Positions 52,852-62,867 are shown, counted from the stretch's first letter. The stretch is 64,000 nt of DNA from Plastoroseomonas hellenica (GCF_018129085.1 NZ_JAAGBB010000003.1:1-64000); one strand, 5' to 3'. Notes: generated by a model from the sequence alone, not told the origin. Translations and numbers: made by a program.

Positions 52852-53006
52852 TCACCTCATCTCACCCTGCGGCGCATCGCCGCCGGCCGTGGCACCCCCG
52901 ACCGCCGCCGAGCGGCGCCAGAGCGCCCGCACCTCCTCCGGCAGCGCGTCGACATGTGGGTCGTCTGTAGCGTCTTGTCGAAGACGTCGAGGCCTGTGGC
53001 TGCCAT
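52852..53006 (-). pseudogene. Remnant of a DUF2267 gene with a large internal deletion
   Basis: The ATG at 53006 opens MAATGLDVFDKTLQTTH, the usual start of DUF2267 proteins. It is followed out of frame by DALPEEVRALWRRSAAVGG, which matches the usual end of the same family, and by a stop at 52852. Intact members are about 130-150 residues, so roughly 300 bp are missing at a junction near 52950, with a frame change. The remnant ends 3 bp before the GST gene. The 265 bp between it and the EF-hand gene hold nothing I can identify. Confidence 0.7.
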
Positions 53007-53271
53007 GGAAGCATCTCGCGGCAATGGTGATCCATCGGCCCATGCCACGGTCGCGCTGCGACGCGGGGGCCGTCTGCGCTCAACGACCTTCCGCCCCCAG
53101 GGTTCCGTACGGCTCCGGTGTGGCGCGCGCAGAGATGGCACTGCCGGTTCCCGGAACCGCAGGTGACGCTGCAGACATGTGGCACGCCGGATGCGTGGCC
53201 GGGCTGCCCCGCATGGGCGGGGTCACGCCCGGCCTACCCGGGCGCGCCATCGCCCCACAGGAGAGCCAACC

Positions 53272-53877
53272 ATGCAGGTCTCACCGGCCAACAGCGCGCA
53301 AGCGCTGGAAATGGCCAATCGCATGCGGGAACGCATGTTCGCCCGTGCCGACCAGGACGGCAGCGGCGGCCTCAGCCTCGACGAGTTCCGCGCGGGCGGG
53401 CCGGGCAAATCCCGCCCAGGAGCGGCAGGTTCTGCCGGCGGCACGGCGGCGACCGGCCGGCCGGCGCAGGTCTTCAACGCGCTCGACACCGACGGCGACG
53501 GCACCGTCAGCGCGGCGGAGCTGGAGGCGGGTCGTGCGGCCCGGTCTGCGCAGGGCGGGGCTTTCTCCGCCGGCTCCATGGCCGCCCTGCTCTCCGGGCA
53601 GGAGGCGTCGGGCACCGGCGGCGCGGACGATGTCTTCGCGCGGCTCGACAGCGACGACGACGGCAGCCTGACCGCCGTCGAATTCGCGGCCAGGCGTCCG
53701 CGCGCCACGGGCGAGGTGGATGACGACACCGGGAGCTCCCTCGCCTCTGCGTCCGACGACGCGAGCGGGACGAGCCAGCCCGATACCCTGGCCGAACTCG
53801 TCAGGCGGGCGATGGAGACCTACCTGCAAGCCGCCGGCACGCGGACCCAGGCGACGAGCACGCTGACCAGCGCCTGA
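53272..53877 (+). CDS. EF-hand calcium-binding protein
   Basis: The 201-residue acidic protein carries three canonical EF-hand loops: DQDGSGGLSLDEF (about 24), DTDGDGTVSAAEL (about 71) and DSDDDGSLTAVEF (about 125). Each has Asp at 1, 3 and 5, Gly at 6 and Glu at 12. No signal peptide is visible. The N-terminus MQVSPANSAQALEMANRMRE and C-terminus look helical, as if part of a coiled assembly. Calcium buffering or sensing is likely from the loops; the partner is unknown. The ATG at 53272 has CAGGAGAGCC upstream. It is convergent with the EndoQ-UvrD gene. Confidence 0.85.
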   Translation: MQVSPANSAQALEMANRMRERMFARADQDGSGGLSLDEFRAGGPGKSRPGAAGSAGGTAATGRPAQVFNALDTDGDGTVSAAELEAGRAARSAQGGAFSAGSMAALLSGQEASGTGGADDVFARLDSDDDGSLTAVEFAARRPRATGEVDDDTGSSLASASDDASGTSQPDTLAELVRRAMETYLQAAGTRTQATSTLTSA

Positions 53878-53923
53878 GCACCTCCGGGGAGGCCGGCAAA
53901 ACGCCACCTCCCGGTGCCGCGCG

Positions 53924-56900
53924 TCAGAACAGGCTGAACTGCTGCGGCCGCCGCTTCCGGAACGCCGCCGCGCGCCGCGTCACGAGGTCGTCCGCGAGGG
54001 TGCCGAGGAAAGGCGATGGCGGCAATGGACGCATCGCACCACGCCAGAACCGCGCCGCCGTGCGGGTCAGGTACAGCCGATCCCTGGCGCGGGTCATCGC
54101 GACGTAGAACAGGCGCCGCTCCTCGGCCCCTGCCCCACCCTCCTCCACGGCGCCCGCGTCCCAGGAGAAGGGCATCAGCCCGTCCTCCACCCCCACGACG
54201 AAGACCACCGCGAATTCCAGCCCTTTCGCGGCATGCATGGTCATCAGTGAAACCCGGTCGGCGCGGGCATCGCGGAAATCCGCCTCGGTCGAGAGCACCA
54301 CCTGCTCCCGCAGCCGCGCCGCATCGCCCGCGACCGCGTCGGAAGCGGCGAGCGTGGCGAGCCAGCCCCGCGCCTCGGCCAGCGCCGCCGCATCCGCACC
54401 CGCCTCCTGCCGCCGGGCGGCAGCGGCCGCGGCGGCGATGCGCGAGGGCAGGTCCTGCGCCGCCTCGCCTTCGTCCGGCTCCGCCAGCATCCGCAGCAGC
54501 GCGTCGACGCCCGCATGTCGGGCGAGGCGCGCGGGCGAGCTCTTCCTGAACGGAATGCCCGCCCGGTCGAAGGCGTCCCGGAACGGCGCCGCCTGCGCGT
54601 CGGTGCGATAGAGGACGGCGAAATCGGCGAAGCCGAGTGCCGCGCCCGCACCGCTTCCGCAGGGCCTGTCCCGATTGGCCGACAGCAGGTCGTGCCCGCC
54701 CAGCAGCTCCTCGATCATCGCCGCGACGAAATCGGCTTCCGCCGCTTCGCCCGCGGCTTCATGCAGCACGATCTTCTCCTGCATGGGCCGGGTGATGCCC
54801 TCCGCCGCTTCGCCCAGGAGCTGCGCGGCGGCGGTGACGATGACGCCGCTCGAACGGTAGTTGCGCGCGAGCCGGAGCGTCCGGGCCGCCGGGTAGTCGC
54901 GGGCGAAGCGCTCGAAGCAGGTCGCATCCGCGCCGCGGAAGCCGTAGATCGCCTGGTTCGGATCGCCGATCACGCAGAGCTTGCCGGCGGCGCCGGTGAT
55001 CAGCCGCAGCAGGCGGTATTGCTGCTCGTCGACATCCTGGAACTCGTCGGCGAGGACATGCGCGAAGCGCGACCGCCAAGCCTCGGTGATCGCCGCGTTG
55101 CACTCCAGCAGCGCCACCGCCATCACCACAAGGTCGTCGAAATCGACCCAGTTCCCGGCTCGCCCCAGCCGATCGAGCGCGGCGCGCGCCGCCCGCGCCT
55201 CGCCCTCCCCCGCCGCACCCGTGCGCTTCAGCACGGAGACGGCGCGGAGGAGCCGTGTGGCCTCCCGCTCCGGGATCGCGAGCTCGGCCGCCAACGCGGC
55301 CCGGCGCTCGGCTTCGTCGGCGATGCGGAAGCCGGGCGCGAGGCCGAGCGCCGCGCCATCGGCGCGGAGGATCGCGAGCCCCAGCGAATGGAAGCTGTGC
55401 ACCACGACGTCCTGCGCCTGCTCGGCCAGCAGCACCGCCAGCCGCGCGCGCAACTCCTCGGTCGCGCGGCGCGTGAAGGTGACAGCGAGGCAGGCGGCGG
55501 CCGGCACGCCGCGCTCCCGCACCAGATGTGCGATCCGGTGGGTCAGCATGCGGGTCTTGCCGGAGCCGGGGCCGGCGATGACGGTGAGCGCACCGTCGAT
55601 CATCGCCGCGGCCCGCGCCTGATCGGCATCGAGCGCCGCGAGAATGCCCATGCGCCCATTGGCCTCCGGCGCGGCGGGCGCCGTGGGGGGCGCGGCCTCC
55701 GCCGGCACGGGCGCGGCCGCCTGCGGCTTCGGCGCCCGCGTGCGGCGATGCAGCGGCGCATCGAACAGCAGCGCGCCGCTGGTGAGGCGGCTGAGCTCGC
55801 CCTCCTCGAAGAGGCGGATCACGCCGTATTCGCCGTCATAGCCCGCCTGGCGGATCACGCTGCCGGCGCGCAGCCGGGTGACCGCCTCGCCGAGCAGGGC
55901 ATTGGCCCGCGCGATCTCCTCGACCGGCATCTCGCCGAGCAGCGCGAGCTCCGGCCCGAGGGCCGCGATGGCGCCGTCATAGGCCTGGCCCACGGTTTTC
56001 GAGGCAACGCCGCTGCCGGCGATCTCGGAAAGGATCTCCGGCAGCGGCACCAGGCTCGCGACCGGGCCCGCCGTCGGCGGCGGCGGCGCTTCGGCCTCGC
56101 TGCGGTCGGCGAGCAGCTCGACGCGATGCGCGACACCGACCGTGACGCGGCTGCCGCAGACCGGGCAGCGGCCGTCGAGCGCCAGCGTCTCCCGGGGATC
56201 GAGCCGCACGCCGCAGGCGCGGTGCCCGTCCATGTGGTACTTCCCCTCCTCGGGGAAGAACTCGACGGTGCCGCCATAGCCCTCGCCGGTCTCGAGCGCG
56301 CGGCGGACGCTGAAGTAATCGGGCGCGCAGGTGAAGCGCGTCGCCTCCCGCCCGAGCTTGCCCGGCGAATGCGCATCGGAATTCGAGGTCAACCGGTAGC
56401 GGTCGAGCGAGGAGACGCGCCAGTTCATCGCCGGATCCGAGGATAATCCGGTCTCGACGGCGAAGATGTGCGGCGCGAGGTCGCCATAGCATTCGGCGAT
56501 GGAATCGAAGCCGGATTGCGAGCCGAGGGCCGCGAACCACGGCGTCCAGATATGGGCCGGCACGAGATAGGCCTGCGGCCCCGATTGCAGCGTGACCTCC
56601 AGCAGGTCGCGGGAATCGAGGCCGAGGATCGGGCGCCCGTCGGAGGCGATGTTGCCGATCCGCCCGAGGCTCGCCGCCAGCCGGTCGACGGTGTCGAAAT
56701 CCGGCGCGTAGATCAGGTGGTGGATCTTCCGCGTCTTCTCGCCCTTCTTGTAGATGGTCGAGATCTCCGTCGAGAGCATGAAGCGCACCGGCGCGCGGCA
56801 GGCGGGCGGCAAGGTCTCGGCGATCGCCGCCTCGATCTCCGGCTTCAGGCGGAACAACCCGCCGCCATCGGGAACCAGCTTGTCCTTGAGCTCGGCGAGC

Positions 56901-57043
56901 CAGGCCGGGTGCACGCAATCCCCGGTGCCGACCACCGCGATGCCCTTGCGTGCCGCCCACCAGGCGAGGTGCTCGAGGTCGAGGTCGCGGCTGGTCGCAC
57001 GGGAATGTTTCGAATGGACGTGCAGGTCGGCGTGGAAGCTCAT
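53924..57043 (-). CDS. EndoQ-like PHP endonuclease fused to UvrD/PcrA-type helicase
   Basis: The 1039-residue protein has two halves. Residues 1-~400 match endonuclease Q: HADLHVHSKHSRATSRDLD (metal site) at 4, VVGTGDCVHPAWLAELKDK, RKIHHLIYAPDFDTVDR, GLSSDPAMNWRVSSLD and TSNSDAHSPGKLG, then a zinc-ribbon-like CGVRLD...CPVCG near 285-305. EndoQ cuts DNA at deaminated bases. From about 515 it is a superfamily 1 helicase: Walker A AGPGSGKTRMLTHRIAHL, VTFTRRATEELRAR, Walker B region LADEFQDVDEQQYRLL, GDPNQAIYGFRGAD, RNYRSSGVI and TMHAAKGLEFAVVFV. It would combine incision with unwinding in repair. The ATG at 57043 matches the PHP start. Confidence 0.9.
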   Translation of the reverse strand: MSFHADLHVHSKHSRATSRDLDLEHLAWWAARKGIAVVGTGDCVHPAWLAELKDKLVPDGGGLFRLKPEIEAAIAETLPPACRAPVRFMLSTEISTIYKKGEKTRKIHHLIYAPDFDTVDRLAASLGRIGNIASDGRPILGLDSRDLLEVTLQSGPQAYLVPAHIWTPWFAALGSQSGFDSIAECYGDLAPHIFAVETGLSSDPAMNWRVSSLDRYRLTSNSDAHSPGKLGREATRFTCAPDYFSVRRALETGEGYGGTVEFFPEEGKYHMDGHRACGVRLDPRETLALDGRCPVCGSRVTVGVAHRVELLADRSEAEAPPPPTAGPVASLVPLPEILSEIAGSGVASKTVGQAYDGAIAALGPELALLGEMPVEEIARANALLGEAVTRLRAGSVIRQAGYDGEYGVIRLFEEGELSRLTSGALLFDAPLHRRTRAPKPQAAAPVPAEAAPPTAPAAPEANGRMGILAALDADQARAAAMIDGALTVIAGPGSGKTRMLTHRIAHLVRERGVPAAACLAVTFTRRATEELRARLAVLLAEQAQDVVVHSFHSLGLAILRADGAALGLAPGFRIADEAERRAALAAELAIPEREATRLLRAVSVLKRTGAAGEGEARAARAALDRLGRAGNWVDFDDLVVMAVALLECNAAITEAWRSRFAHVLADEFQDVDEQQYRLLRLITGAAGKLCVIGDPNQAIYGFRGADATCFERFARDYPAARTLRLARNYRSSGVIVTAAAQLLGEAAEGITRPMQEKIVLHEAAGEAAEADFVAAMIEELLGGHDLLSANRDRPCGSGAGAALGFADFAVLYRTDAQAAPFRDAFDRAGIPFRKSSPARLARHAGVDALLRMLAEPDEGEAAQDLPSRIAAAAAAARRQEAGADAAALAEARGWLATLAASDAVAGDAARLREQVVLSTEADFRDARADRVSLMTMHAAKGLEFAVVFVVGVEDGLMPFSWDAGAVEEGGAGAEERRLFYVAMTRARDRLYLTRTAARFWRGAMRPLPPSPFLGTLADDLVTRRAAAFRKRRPQQFSLF

Positions 57044-57371
57044 GGCATGCAATCTCGGAGCATGGCGCCCGGCGCGGGACTCCGGCGCGTGGCATGACCG
57101 TGTCGTACCGGAAGCGGCGCACACCTGATAGATGTATGACCAAGCTGGCCCCGGGCTCCGCAGTTGGACCCGCCGACCGGGACGCACGCGCGGCAAAGCC
57201 GTTGAAGCACCGGAATGGCCGGCGGCGGGGTATCTTCCGCTTCCGGTTTGTGATCGCCTGCACGGCCGTGCTGCCCTAGTCTTGCAAGCTCATGGAGAGG
57301 GCTGAACGGGCCGCAGCCTCGCAGGCCCGGCCGAGCTGAAGGTGGTTCATGAGGATTTCGGGTGACATCCC
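57044..57371. other. 328-bp spacer between divergent genes
   Basis: No gene is supported. The spacer must hold divergent promoters for the EndoQ-UvrD gene and the HWE kinase. I see no clear operator, and the open frames across it are shadows. Confidence 0.5.
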
Positions 57372-59291
57372 GTGCGCACGCGACGCAGTGCGCGCCCGGC
57401 CGTGACGGAGCTGCAAAGCCTCGGCCTTCTCGCCCTCCAAAGCGAGCAGCACGCCCCTGATCTGCTCAATGTCCTCGCGGTTGCCGTCTACACGACGGAT
57501 GCGGAAGGGCGGATCACCTTCTACAACGACGCCGCGGCCAAGCTCTGGGGCGTGCATCCCGAACTCGGCAAAAGCGAGTTCTGCGGCTCCTGGAAGCTGT
57601 ACACGCCGGACGGCGTGCCGATGCGGCACGATCAATGCCCGATGGCGGTGGCGCTCCGGGAACGCCGCGCGATCCGCGGCGCCGAGGCGATCGCGGAGCG
57701 GCCGGACGGGACCCGGGTTCCCTTCATGCCTTTCCCCACCCCGCTCTACGATCGGACCGGCACCTTCAGCGGCGCGGTCAACGTCCTCGTCGACATCACC
57801 GAGCGCAAGCGCGCCGAACAGGAACGCGCGCGCCGGGCCGAGGAGCAATCGGCGCTCTATCGCTTCACCGACCGCCTCTACCGGACGCCTTCGCGCGAGG
57901 AAGCCTGCCAGGCAGCGATCGAGGCGATCGGCACCGCGCTCGGTTGCCCCCGCGCCGCGGTCCTGCTCTTCGACGGCGCCGGCGTGATGCGCTTCGTCGC
58001 CTGGCGCGAGCTTTCGGAGCGCTACCGGCAGGCGGTCGAAGGCCATTCCCCGTGGCGCCCGGGCGAGCCGGAGGCGCAGCCCATCTGCATTGCCGATACC
58101 GAAGCCGCCGATGCGCTGGCCGGCCTGCGGCCGGTGCTGCGCGAGGAAGGGATCCAGGCACTCGCCTTCATCCCGGTGACCATCGATGACGGCGTCGTCG
58201 GAAAATTCATGATCTACGCCGATGCGCCGCGAGGCTTCGACGGGCGCGACCTGGATATCGCCCTTACCATCGCCCGCCAGCTCGGCTTCTTCCTGGAGCG
58301 GAACCGGGCGGAGGAGGCGCGGCGCCTGCTGGCCGCCGTGGTCGATTCCTCGGACGATGCGATCCTCACCAAGGACCTCCAAGGGACGATCACGAGCTGG
58401 AACGGCGCCGCCGAACGGCTCTTTGGCTACACGGCGGAGGAGGTCGTCGGGAAGCCGGTCACCATCCTGATGCCGCTGGATCGCCAGAACGAGGAGCCGA
58501 TCATCCTGGCGCGCATCCGCAGCGGCGCGCGTATCCAGCACTATGAGACCGTACGCCAGCGCAAGGACGGCAGCCTGATCGACATCTCGCTGACGGTCTC
58601 GCCGGTGAAGGACGGCCATGGCCGCATCGTCGGCGCCTCCAAGATCGCCCGCGACATCACCGAGCGGCGCCGGGCGCTCGACCAACAGCAGATGCTGCTC
58701 CGCGAGATGGATCACCGCATCAAGAACCTGTTCACGCTGGCGGCCGGCGTGGTCAGCCTGAGTGCGCAGGCAGCCTCCTCGCCGGAGGCACTGGCCGCGG
58801 CGGTCCATGACCGCCTGACCGCGCTGTCCCGCGCGCATACGCTGACCCTGCCGCGGCGATCCATCGATGCCGTGGGCACTGCCCAGGCGACCACCCTGCA
58901 CGCCCTGATCACGACGATCGTGGCACCCTATGAGGATCAGCAGGCGCGGATCACGATCAGCGGTGCCGATTGCCCCGTCAGCGGCCATGCGATCACCTCC
59001 TTGGCGCTGCTCTTCAACGAATTCGCGACCAACGCCGCGAAATACGGAAGCCTGTCGCTGCCCGGCGGCATCGTCACCGTGGCCTGCTCCCGGGAGGGCG
59101 ACCTGATGCAGATCGTCTGGACGGAGCGCGGTGGCCCACCGGTCCTGGCACCCGGCGTCTCCGAAGGCTTCGGCAGCGTGCTCGCAGCGGGGACGGTGGA
59201 GCGCCAGCTCGCGGGCGAACTCGTGCGCGATTGGGAACCGGACGGACTGGTCATCCGGCTCTCGGCATCGATTGACCGCTTCGCGGCCTGA
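57372..59291 (+). CDS. PAS-GAF-PAS sensor histidine kinase of the HWE family
   Basis: The 639-residue soluble kinase has a first PAS domain (LLNVLAVAVYTTDAEGRITF, ending VNVLVDITERKRAEQ), a GAF domain (FTDRLYRTPSREEACQAAIE; about 160-310), a second PAS (AAVVDSSDDAILTKDLQGTI, ending ARDITERRRALDQ) and a HWE kinase part. The H-box LLREMDHRIKNLFTLAAG (about 452), the N-box LLFNEFATNAAKYGSL and the diagnostic W-x-E of IVWTERGG are all present. There is no membrane segment or bilin Cys I can confirm. HWE kinases signal in light and general stress pathways. The start is a GTG at 57372. No response regulator is adjacent. Confidence 0.9.
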   Translation: MRTRRSARPAVTELQSLGLLALQSEQHAPDLLNVLAVAVYTTDAEGRITFYNDAAAKLWGVHPELGKSEFCGSWKLYTPDGVPMRHDQCPMAVALRERRAIRGAEAIAERPDGTRVPFMPFPTPLYDRTGTFSGAVNVLVDITERKRAEQERARRAEEQSALYRFTDRLYRTPSREEACQAAIEAIGTALGCPRAAVLLFDGAGVMRFVAWRELSERYRQAVEGHSPWRPGEPEAQPICIADTEAADALAGLRPVLREEGIQALAFIPVTIDDGVVGKFMIYADAPRGFDGRDLDIALTIARQLGFFLERNRAEEARRLLAAVVDSSDDAILTKDLQGTITSWNGAAERLFGYTAEEVVGKPVTILMPLDRQNEEPIILARIRSGARIQHYETVRQRKDGSLIDISLTVSPVKDGHGRIVGASKIARDITERRRALDQQQMLLREMDHRIKNLFTLAAGVVSLSAQAASSPEALAAAVHDRLTALSRAHTLTLPRRSIDAVGTAQATTLHALITTIVAPYEDQQARITISGADCPVSGHAITSLALLFNEFATNAAKYGSLSLPGGIVTVACSREGDLMQIVWTERGGPPVLAPGVSEGFGSVLAAGTVERQLAGELVRDWEPDGLVIRLSASIDRFAA

Positions 59292-59419
59292 TCGGGATCC
59301 GGCTCGGCGCGCCCGCCAGGGTGCGGTCGCCGGACGGCATGACGCGGCCGCCGGCGCGTGCCACCCTGCCCATCGAACAGCAGCGCGCCGGCAAGGCGCG
59401 CGCAGCAGGAGGAACGGCC

Positions 59420-60478
59420 ATGATGCCCAGGACCAGACGCGGCTTGCTTGGCGCCGCCAGCGCCATCGCGATCGGCGGCGTCGTGCGGGCGCCGTGGGCG
59501 CAGGATCTCCCCGCCCATGAGCAGCCGCTCTACGAGGCGGCGAAGCGGGAGGGCGAGGTCACCTGGTACACTGGCCAGCTCCAGGCGGAGCCCTCCGAGG
59601 CGGCCGGGCGCGCCTTCTCGGAACGCTATCCCGGCGTGCGCGTGAATGTGGTGCGCACCACCTCCCAGGTGGCCTTCCAGCGCCTGTCGCAGGATTTGCG
59701 CGCGCGCGCGGCGCAATGCGACGTGTTCAGCTCCACCGATGTCAGCCACCTCACCTATCTGAAGCGCGAGGGCCTGCTGATGCCCTATCGGCCGGAGAAC
59801 GCGGCTGGCATGGTGCGCGCCGCACGCGATGCGGCGGATGCCGATGGGCATTACCAGGTGACCTACCTCGCCCTCTACATGATGGGCCGCCGCAGCGACC
59901 GCGTGACGGAGGCGGAGGCGCCGCGGCGCTGGCAGGACCTCGTCGATCCGCGCTGGCGCGACAAGCTGGCGGTCGGGCATCCCGGCTACAGCGGCGCGAT
60001 CGGCGGCTGGGCGCTGCTGATGCACAAGATGTACGGGGAGGCCTATTTCCGCGCGTTGGAGCGCAACCGCCCGCAGATCGGCCGCTCCGCCGGCGACCCC
60101 GTGACGACGCTCAATGCCGGGGAGCGGGTGGTGGGCATCGGCGTCCCCTCGGCCACTTCGCTGCTCAGCATATCCCGCGGCAATCCGCTGACCCTGATCT
60201 ATCCGGAGGAAGGCACGGTGATGCTGCCGGCGCCGAGCGGCGCGATCCGCGCGGCGCCGCACCCGAACGCCGCGAAGCTGTTCATGGAGTTCATGTGCGG
60301 CGACGGCTATTCGCAGGCGCTGCGCCCCTTCTTCGCGGAATCGCTGCGCCCGGGCGTGCCGCCGCCGGAGGGATCGCGGCCGCTCGACAGCATCACGGTG
60401 ATCACGCCGAGCGCCGCCGAACTCGAGCAGCGCCTGCCCGAGATCAAGGAGCTGTGGCGCGACATCTTCCGCGTCTGA
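59420..60478 (+). CDS. Extracellular solute-binding protein, Fe3+/polyamine-like
   Basis: The 352-residue protein starts with a Tat-like signal (RTRRGLLGAASAIAIGGVV) and then LYEAAKREGEVTWYTGQLQ, the classic opening of Fe3+-type binding proteins (FbpA/AfuA class). Later motifs include QCDVFSSTDVSHLTYLKREG, DPRWRDKLAVGHPGYSGAI and PHPNAAKLFMEFMCGDGYSQ. No permease or ATPase lies next to it, so it is an orphan receptor or uses remote partners. AGGAGGAACGGCC precedes the ATG at 59420. It is convergent with the LysR gene. Confidence 0.88.
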   Translation: MMPRTRRGLLGAASAIAIGGVVRAPWAQDLPAHEQPLYEAAKREGEVTWYTGQLQAEPSEAAGRAFSERYPGVRVNVVRTTSQVAFQRLSQDLRARAAQCDVFSSTDVSHLTYLKREGLLMPYRPENAAGMVRAARDAADADGHYQVTYLALYMMGRRSDRVTEAEAPRRWQDLVDPRWRDKLAVGHPGYSGAIGGWALLMHKMYGEAYFRALERNRPQIGRSAGDPVTTLNAGERVVGIGVPSATSLLSISRGNPLTLIYPEEGTVMLPAPSGAIRAAPHPNAAKLFMEFMCGDGYSQALRPFFAESLRPGVPPPEGSRPLDSITVITPSAAELEQRLPEIKELWRDIFRV

Positions 60479-60526
60479 CGCGGCAGGACGGGGCGGCGAT
60501 CTCAGGGACCGTTTGAAAACGGCCTC

Positions 60527-61420
<894 letters not shown>

Positions 61421-61439
61421 TCATGAATGATTATCATGA
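61421..61439. promoter_or_regulatory. Candidate LysR operator in the divergent region
   Basis: TCATGAATGATTATCATGA places two TCATGA boxes seven bases apart directly next to the lysR start codon. It is AT-rich in a GC-rich neighbourhood and fits the T-N11-A pattern of LysR sites. Binding here would allow autoregulation. A related ATTCATGAG occurs in the element at 61487. Confidence 0.55.
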
Positions 61440-61486
61440 GTTCGGGCGAATTCCAGCATGCGATGGCTGGCCCGATCAGGCAGCCG

Positions 61487-61525
61487 CTCGCGCCGCATTC
61501 ATGAGCGCCCACGATAACGGCATGC
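61487..61525 (+). promoter_or_regulatory. Shared promoter element, copy A (decarboxylase/cupin operon)
   Basis: This 39-bp block matches 62829-62867 at 33 positions without gaps. The identical cores are CTCGCGCCGCATT, ATGAGCG, ATAAC and GCATGC. It lies 76 bp before the decarboxylase start at 61602. Likely a common activator site and promoter. Confidence 0.65.
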
Positions 61526-61601
61526 GGGTTTTCGCCTCTAATCGCCGGGACATACGAGGCCCAGCTTCCAGGCCGGACGCTGATCGATGAGACCCGGCCC
61601 T

Positions 61602-62372
61602 ATGAAAGCACTCACCGCCATGCTCGCACTATTTCCGCTGGCCGCCGCGGCTGAGTCGGAGCAGCGGGGATCGACGCCGCGCCGGGTGACATCGCCCGAG
61701 GTCCAAGCCGTCGCGCCGGCGCTCGCGGCCTATACCGACGATGTCCTGTTCGGGGATGTCTGGCGGCGGACCGAGCTCGCCCCCCGGGATCGCAGCATGG
61801 TCACCGTGGCCGCGCTCGTCGCCGGTGGCCACACCCACCAGATGCCCTCCCACTTCAACCGGGCGCTCGACAATGGGGTGACGCCAGGCGAGATCGCCGG
61901 GATCATCACCCATCTGGCGTTCTATGCCGGCTGGCCGAGGGCCATGTCGGCCGTCGGTGTCGCGAAGGAGGTCTTCACGCAGCGTGGGATCGGGCCGGAC
62001 CAGATCGCACCTGCGTCAGGCGAGCCGCTTCCGCTCGATGCGGCGGGCGAGGCGCGGCGCGCGGCCGCCGTCGAAGCGCAACTCGGCGCCGTCGCGCCGG
62101 ATCTCGCGCGGTACACGAACGGCGTCCTGTTCGGCGACCTGTGGCGGCGCACGGACCTCACGCCGCGGGACCGCAGCCTGGTCACGATCGCGGCGCTGAT
62201 CGCCGGCGGCCAGGTCGAGCAACTGCCGTTCCATATGAACCGGGGGATGGACAGTGGGCTTGCCCAGGTCGAGCTGACCGAAGTCATCACGCATCTGGCG
62301 TTCTACGCCGGCTGGCCCAGGGCGATGTCCGCCATGCCGGTCGCCAGATCGGTGTTCGAAACGCGCAACTGA
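61602..62372 (+). CDS. Secreted tandem carboxymuconolactone decarboxylase (CMD) family protein
   Basis: The 256-residue protein starts with a signal peptide ([19 protein letters not shown]) and contains two CMD domains. The first has [20 protein letters not shown] and [20 protein letters not shown], the second [20 protein letters not shown] and [20 protein letters not shown]. The redox CxxC of AhpD-like members is absent; a His in THLAFYAGW remains. Fused CMD proteins are common next to cupins and aldehyde oxidases, but an export signal is unusual for this fold. The ATG at 61602 is preferred; one at 61587 is in frame. The cupin gene follows after 41 bp. Activity is not known. Confidence 0.88.
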   Translation: MKALTAMLALFPLAAAAESEQRGSTPRRVTSPEVQAVAPALAAYTDDVLFGDVWRRTELAPRDRSMVTVAALVAGGHTHQMPSHFNRALDNGVTPGEIAGIITHLAFYAGWPRAMSAVGVAKEVFTQRGIGPDQIAPASGEPLPLDAAGEARRAAAVEAQLGAVAPDLARYTNGVLFGDLWRRTDLTPRDRSLVTIAALIAGGQVEQLPFHMNRGMDSGLAQVELTEVITHLAFYAGWPRAMSAMPVARSVFETRN

Positions 62373-62413
62373 GGTGGGGCCTCGGTGGTTCCAGCCCGCA
62401 AAGGAGAGCGACG

Positions 62414-62809
62414 ATGGAGATCCTGCATCCCGGCTCGCAGCCCTCCGGTACCGGGCCGGCCGCGTATTTCACCGGCACCGTGCGGATCGATTCCCGGTTC
62501 CAGCGGGACGCGCCCGCGCGCATCGGCGGCGCGATCGTGAGCTTCGAGCCCGGCGCCCGCACCGCGTGGCACACGCATCCCCTGGGACAGACGCTGATCG
62601 TCACCGCCGGCTTCGGCTGGGCGCAGCGCGAGGGCAGCGAGGTCCAGGAGATCCGCCCCGGCGACATCGTCTGGTTCGCGCCTGGCGAGAAGCATTGGCA
62701 TGGCGCAACCGCGACCAGCGCCATGACCCATGTCGCCATCGCGGAGGCCCTCGACGGCAAGAGTGTCGACTGGATGGAGCAGGTGTCCGACGCGCAGTAC
62801 GGACGCTGA
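62414..62809 (+). CDS. Small cupin-domain protein
   Basis: The 131-residue protein is a single cupin barrel. Motif 1 is [20 protein letters not shown] (about 44-63) with the two metal His, and motif 2 is [20 protein letters not shown] (about 80-100). The type is the (R)-mandelonitrile lyase-like/quercetinase-like small cupin group often paired with CMD proteins. The product is likely cytoplasmic, since no signal peptide is seen, in contrast to the partner gene. AAGGAGAGCGACG precedes the ATG. It belongs to the LysR-linked operon. Confidence 0.9.
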   Translation: MEILHPGSQPSGTGPAAYFTGTVRIDSRFQRDAPARIGGAIVSFEPGARTAWHTHPLGQTLIVTAGFGWAQREGSEVQEIRPGDIVWFAPGEKHWHGATATSAMTHVAIAEALDGKSVDWMEQVSDAQYGR

Positions 62810-62828
62810 TCTTCCATCCGTGCGTTCT

Positions 62829-62867
62829 CTCGCGCCGCATTGATGAGCGGCGGCCATAACCGCATGC
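62829..62867 (+). promoter_or_regulatory. Shared promoter element, copy B (paoA operon)
   Basis: This 39-bp block matches 61487-61525 at 33 positions. It lies about 127 bp before the paoA start codon, just past the cupin stop. It suggests that the CMD/cupin genes and the aldehyde oxidoreductase genes answer to the same regulator, most simply the LysR protein at 60527. Confidence 0.65.
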
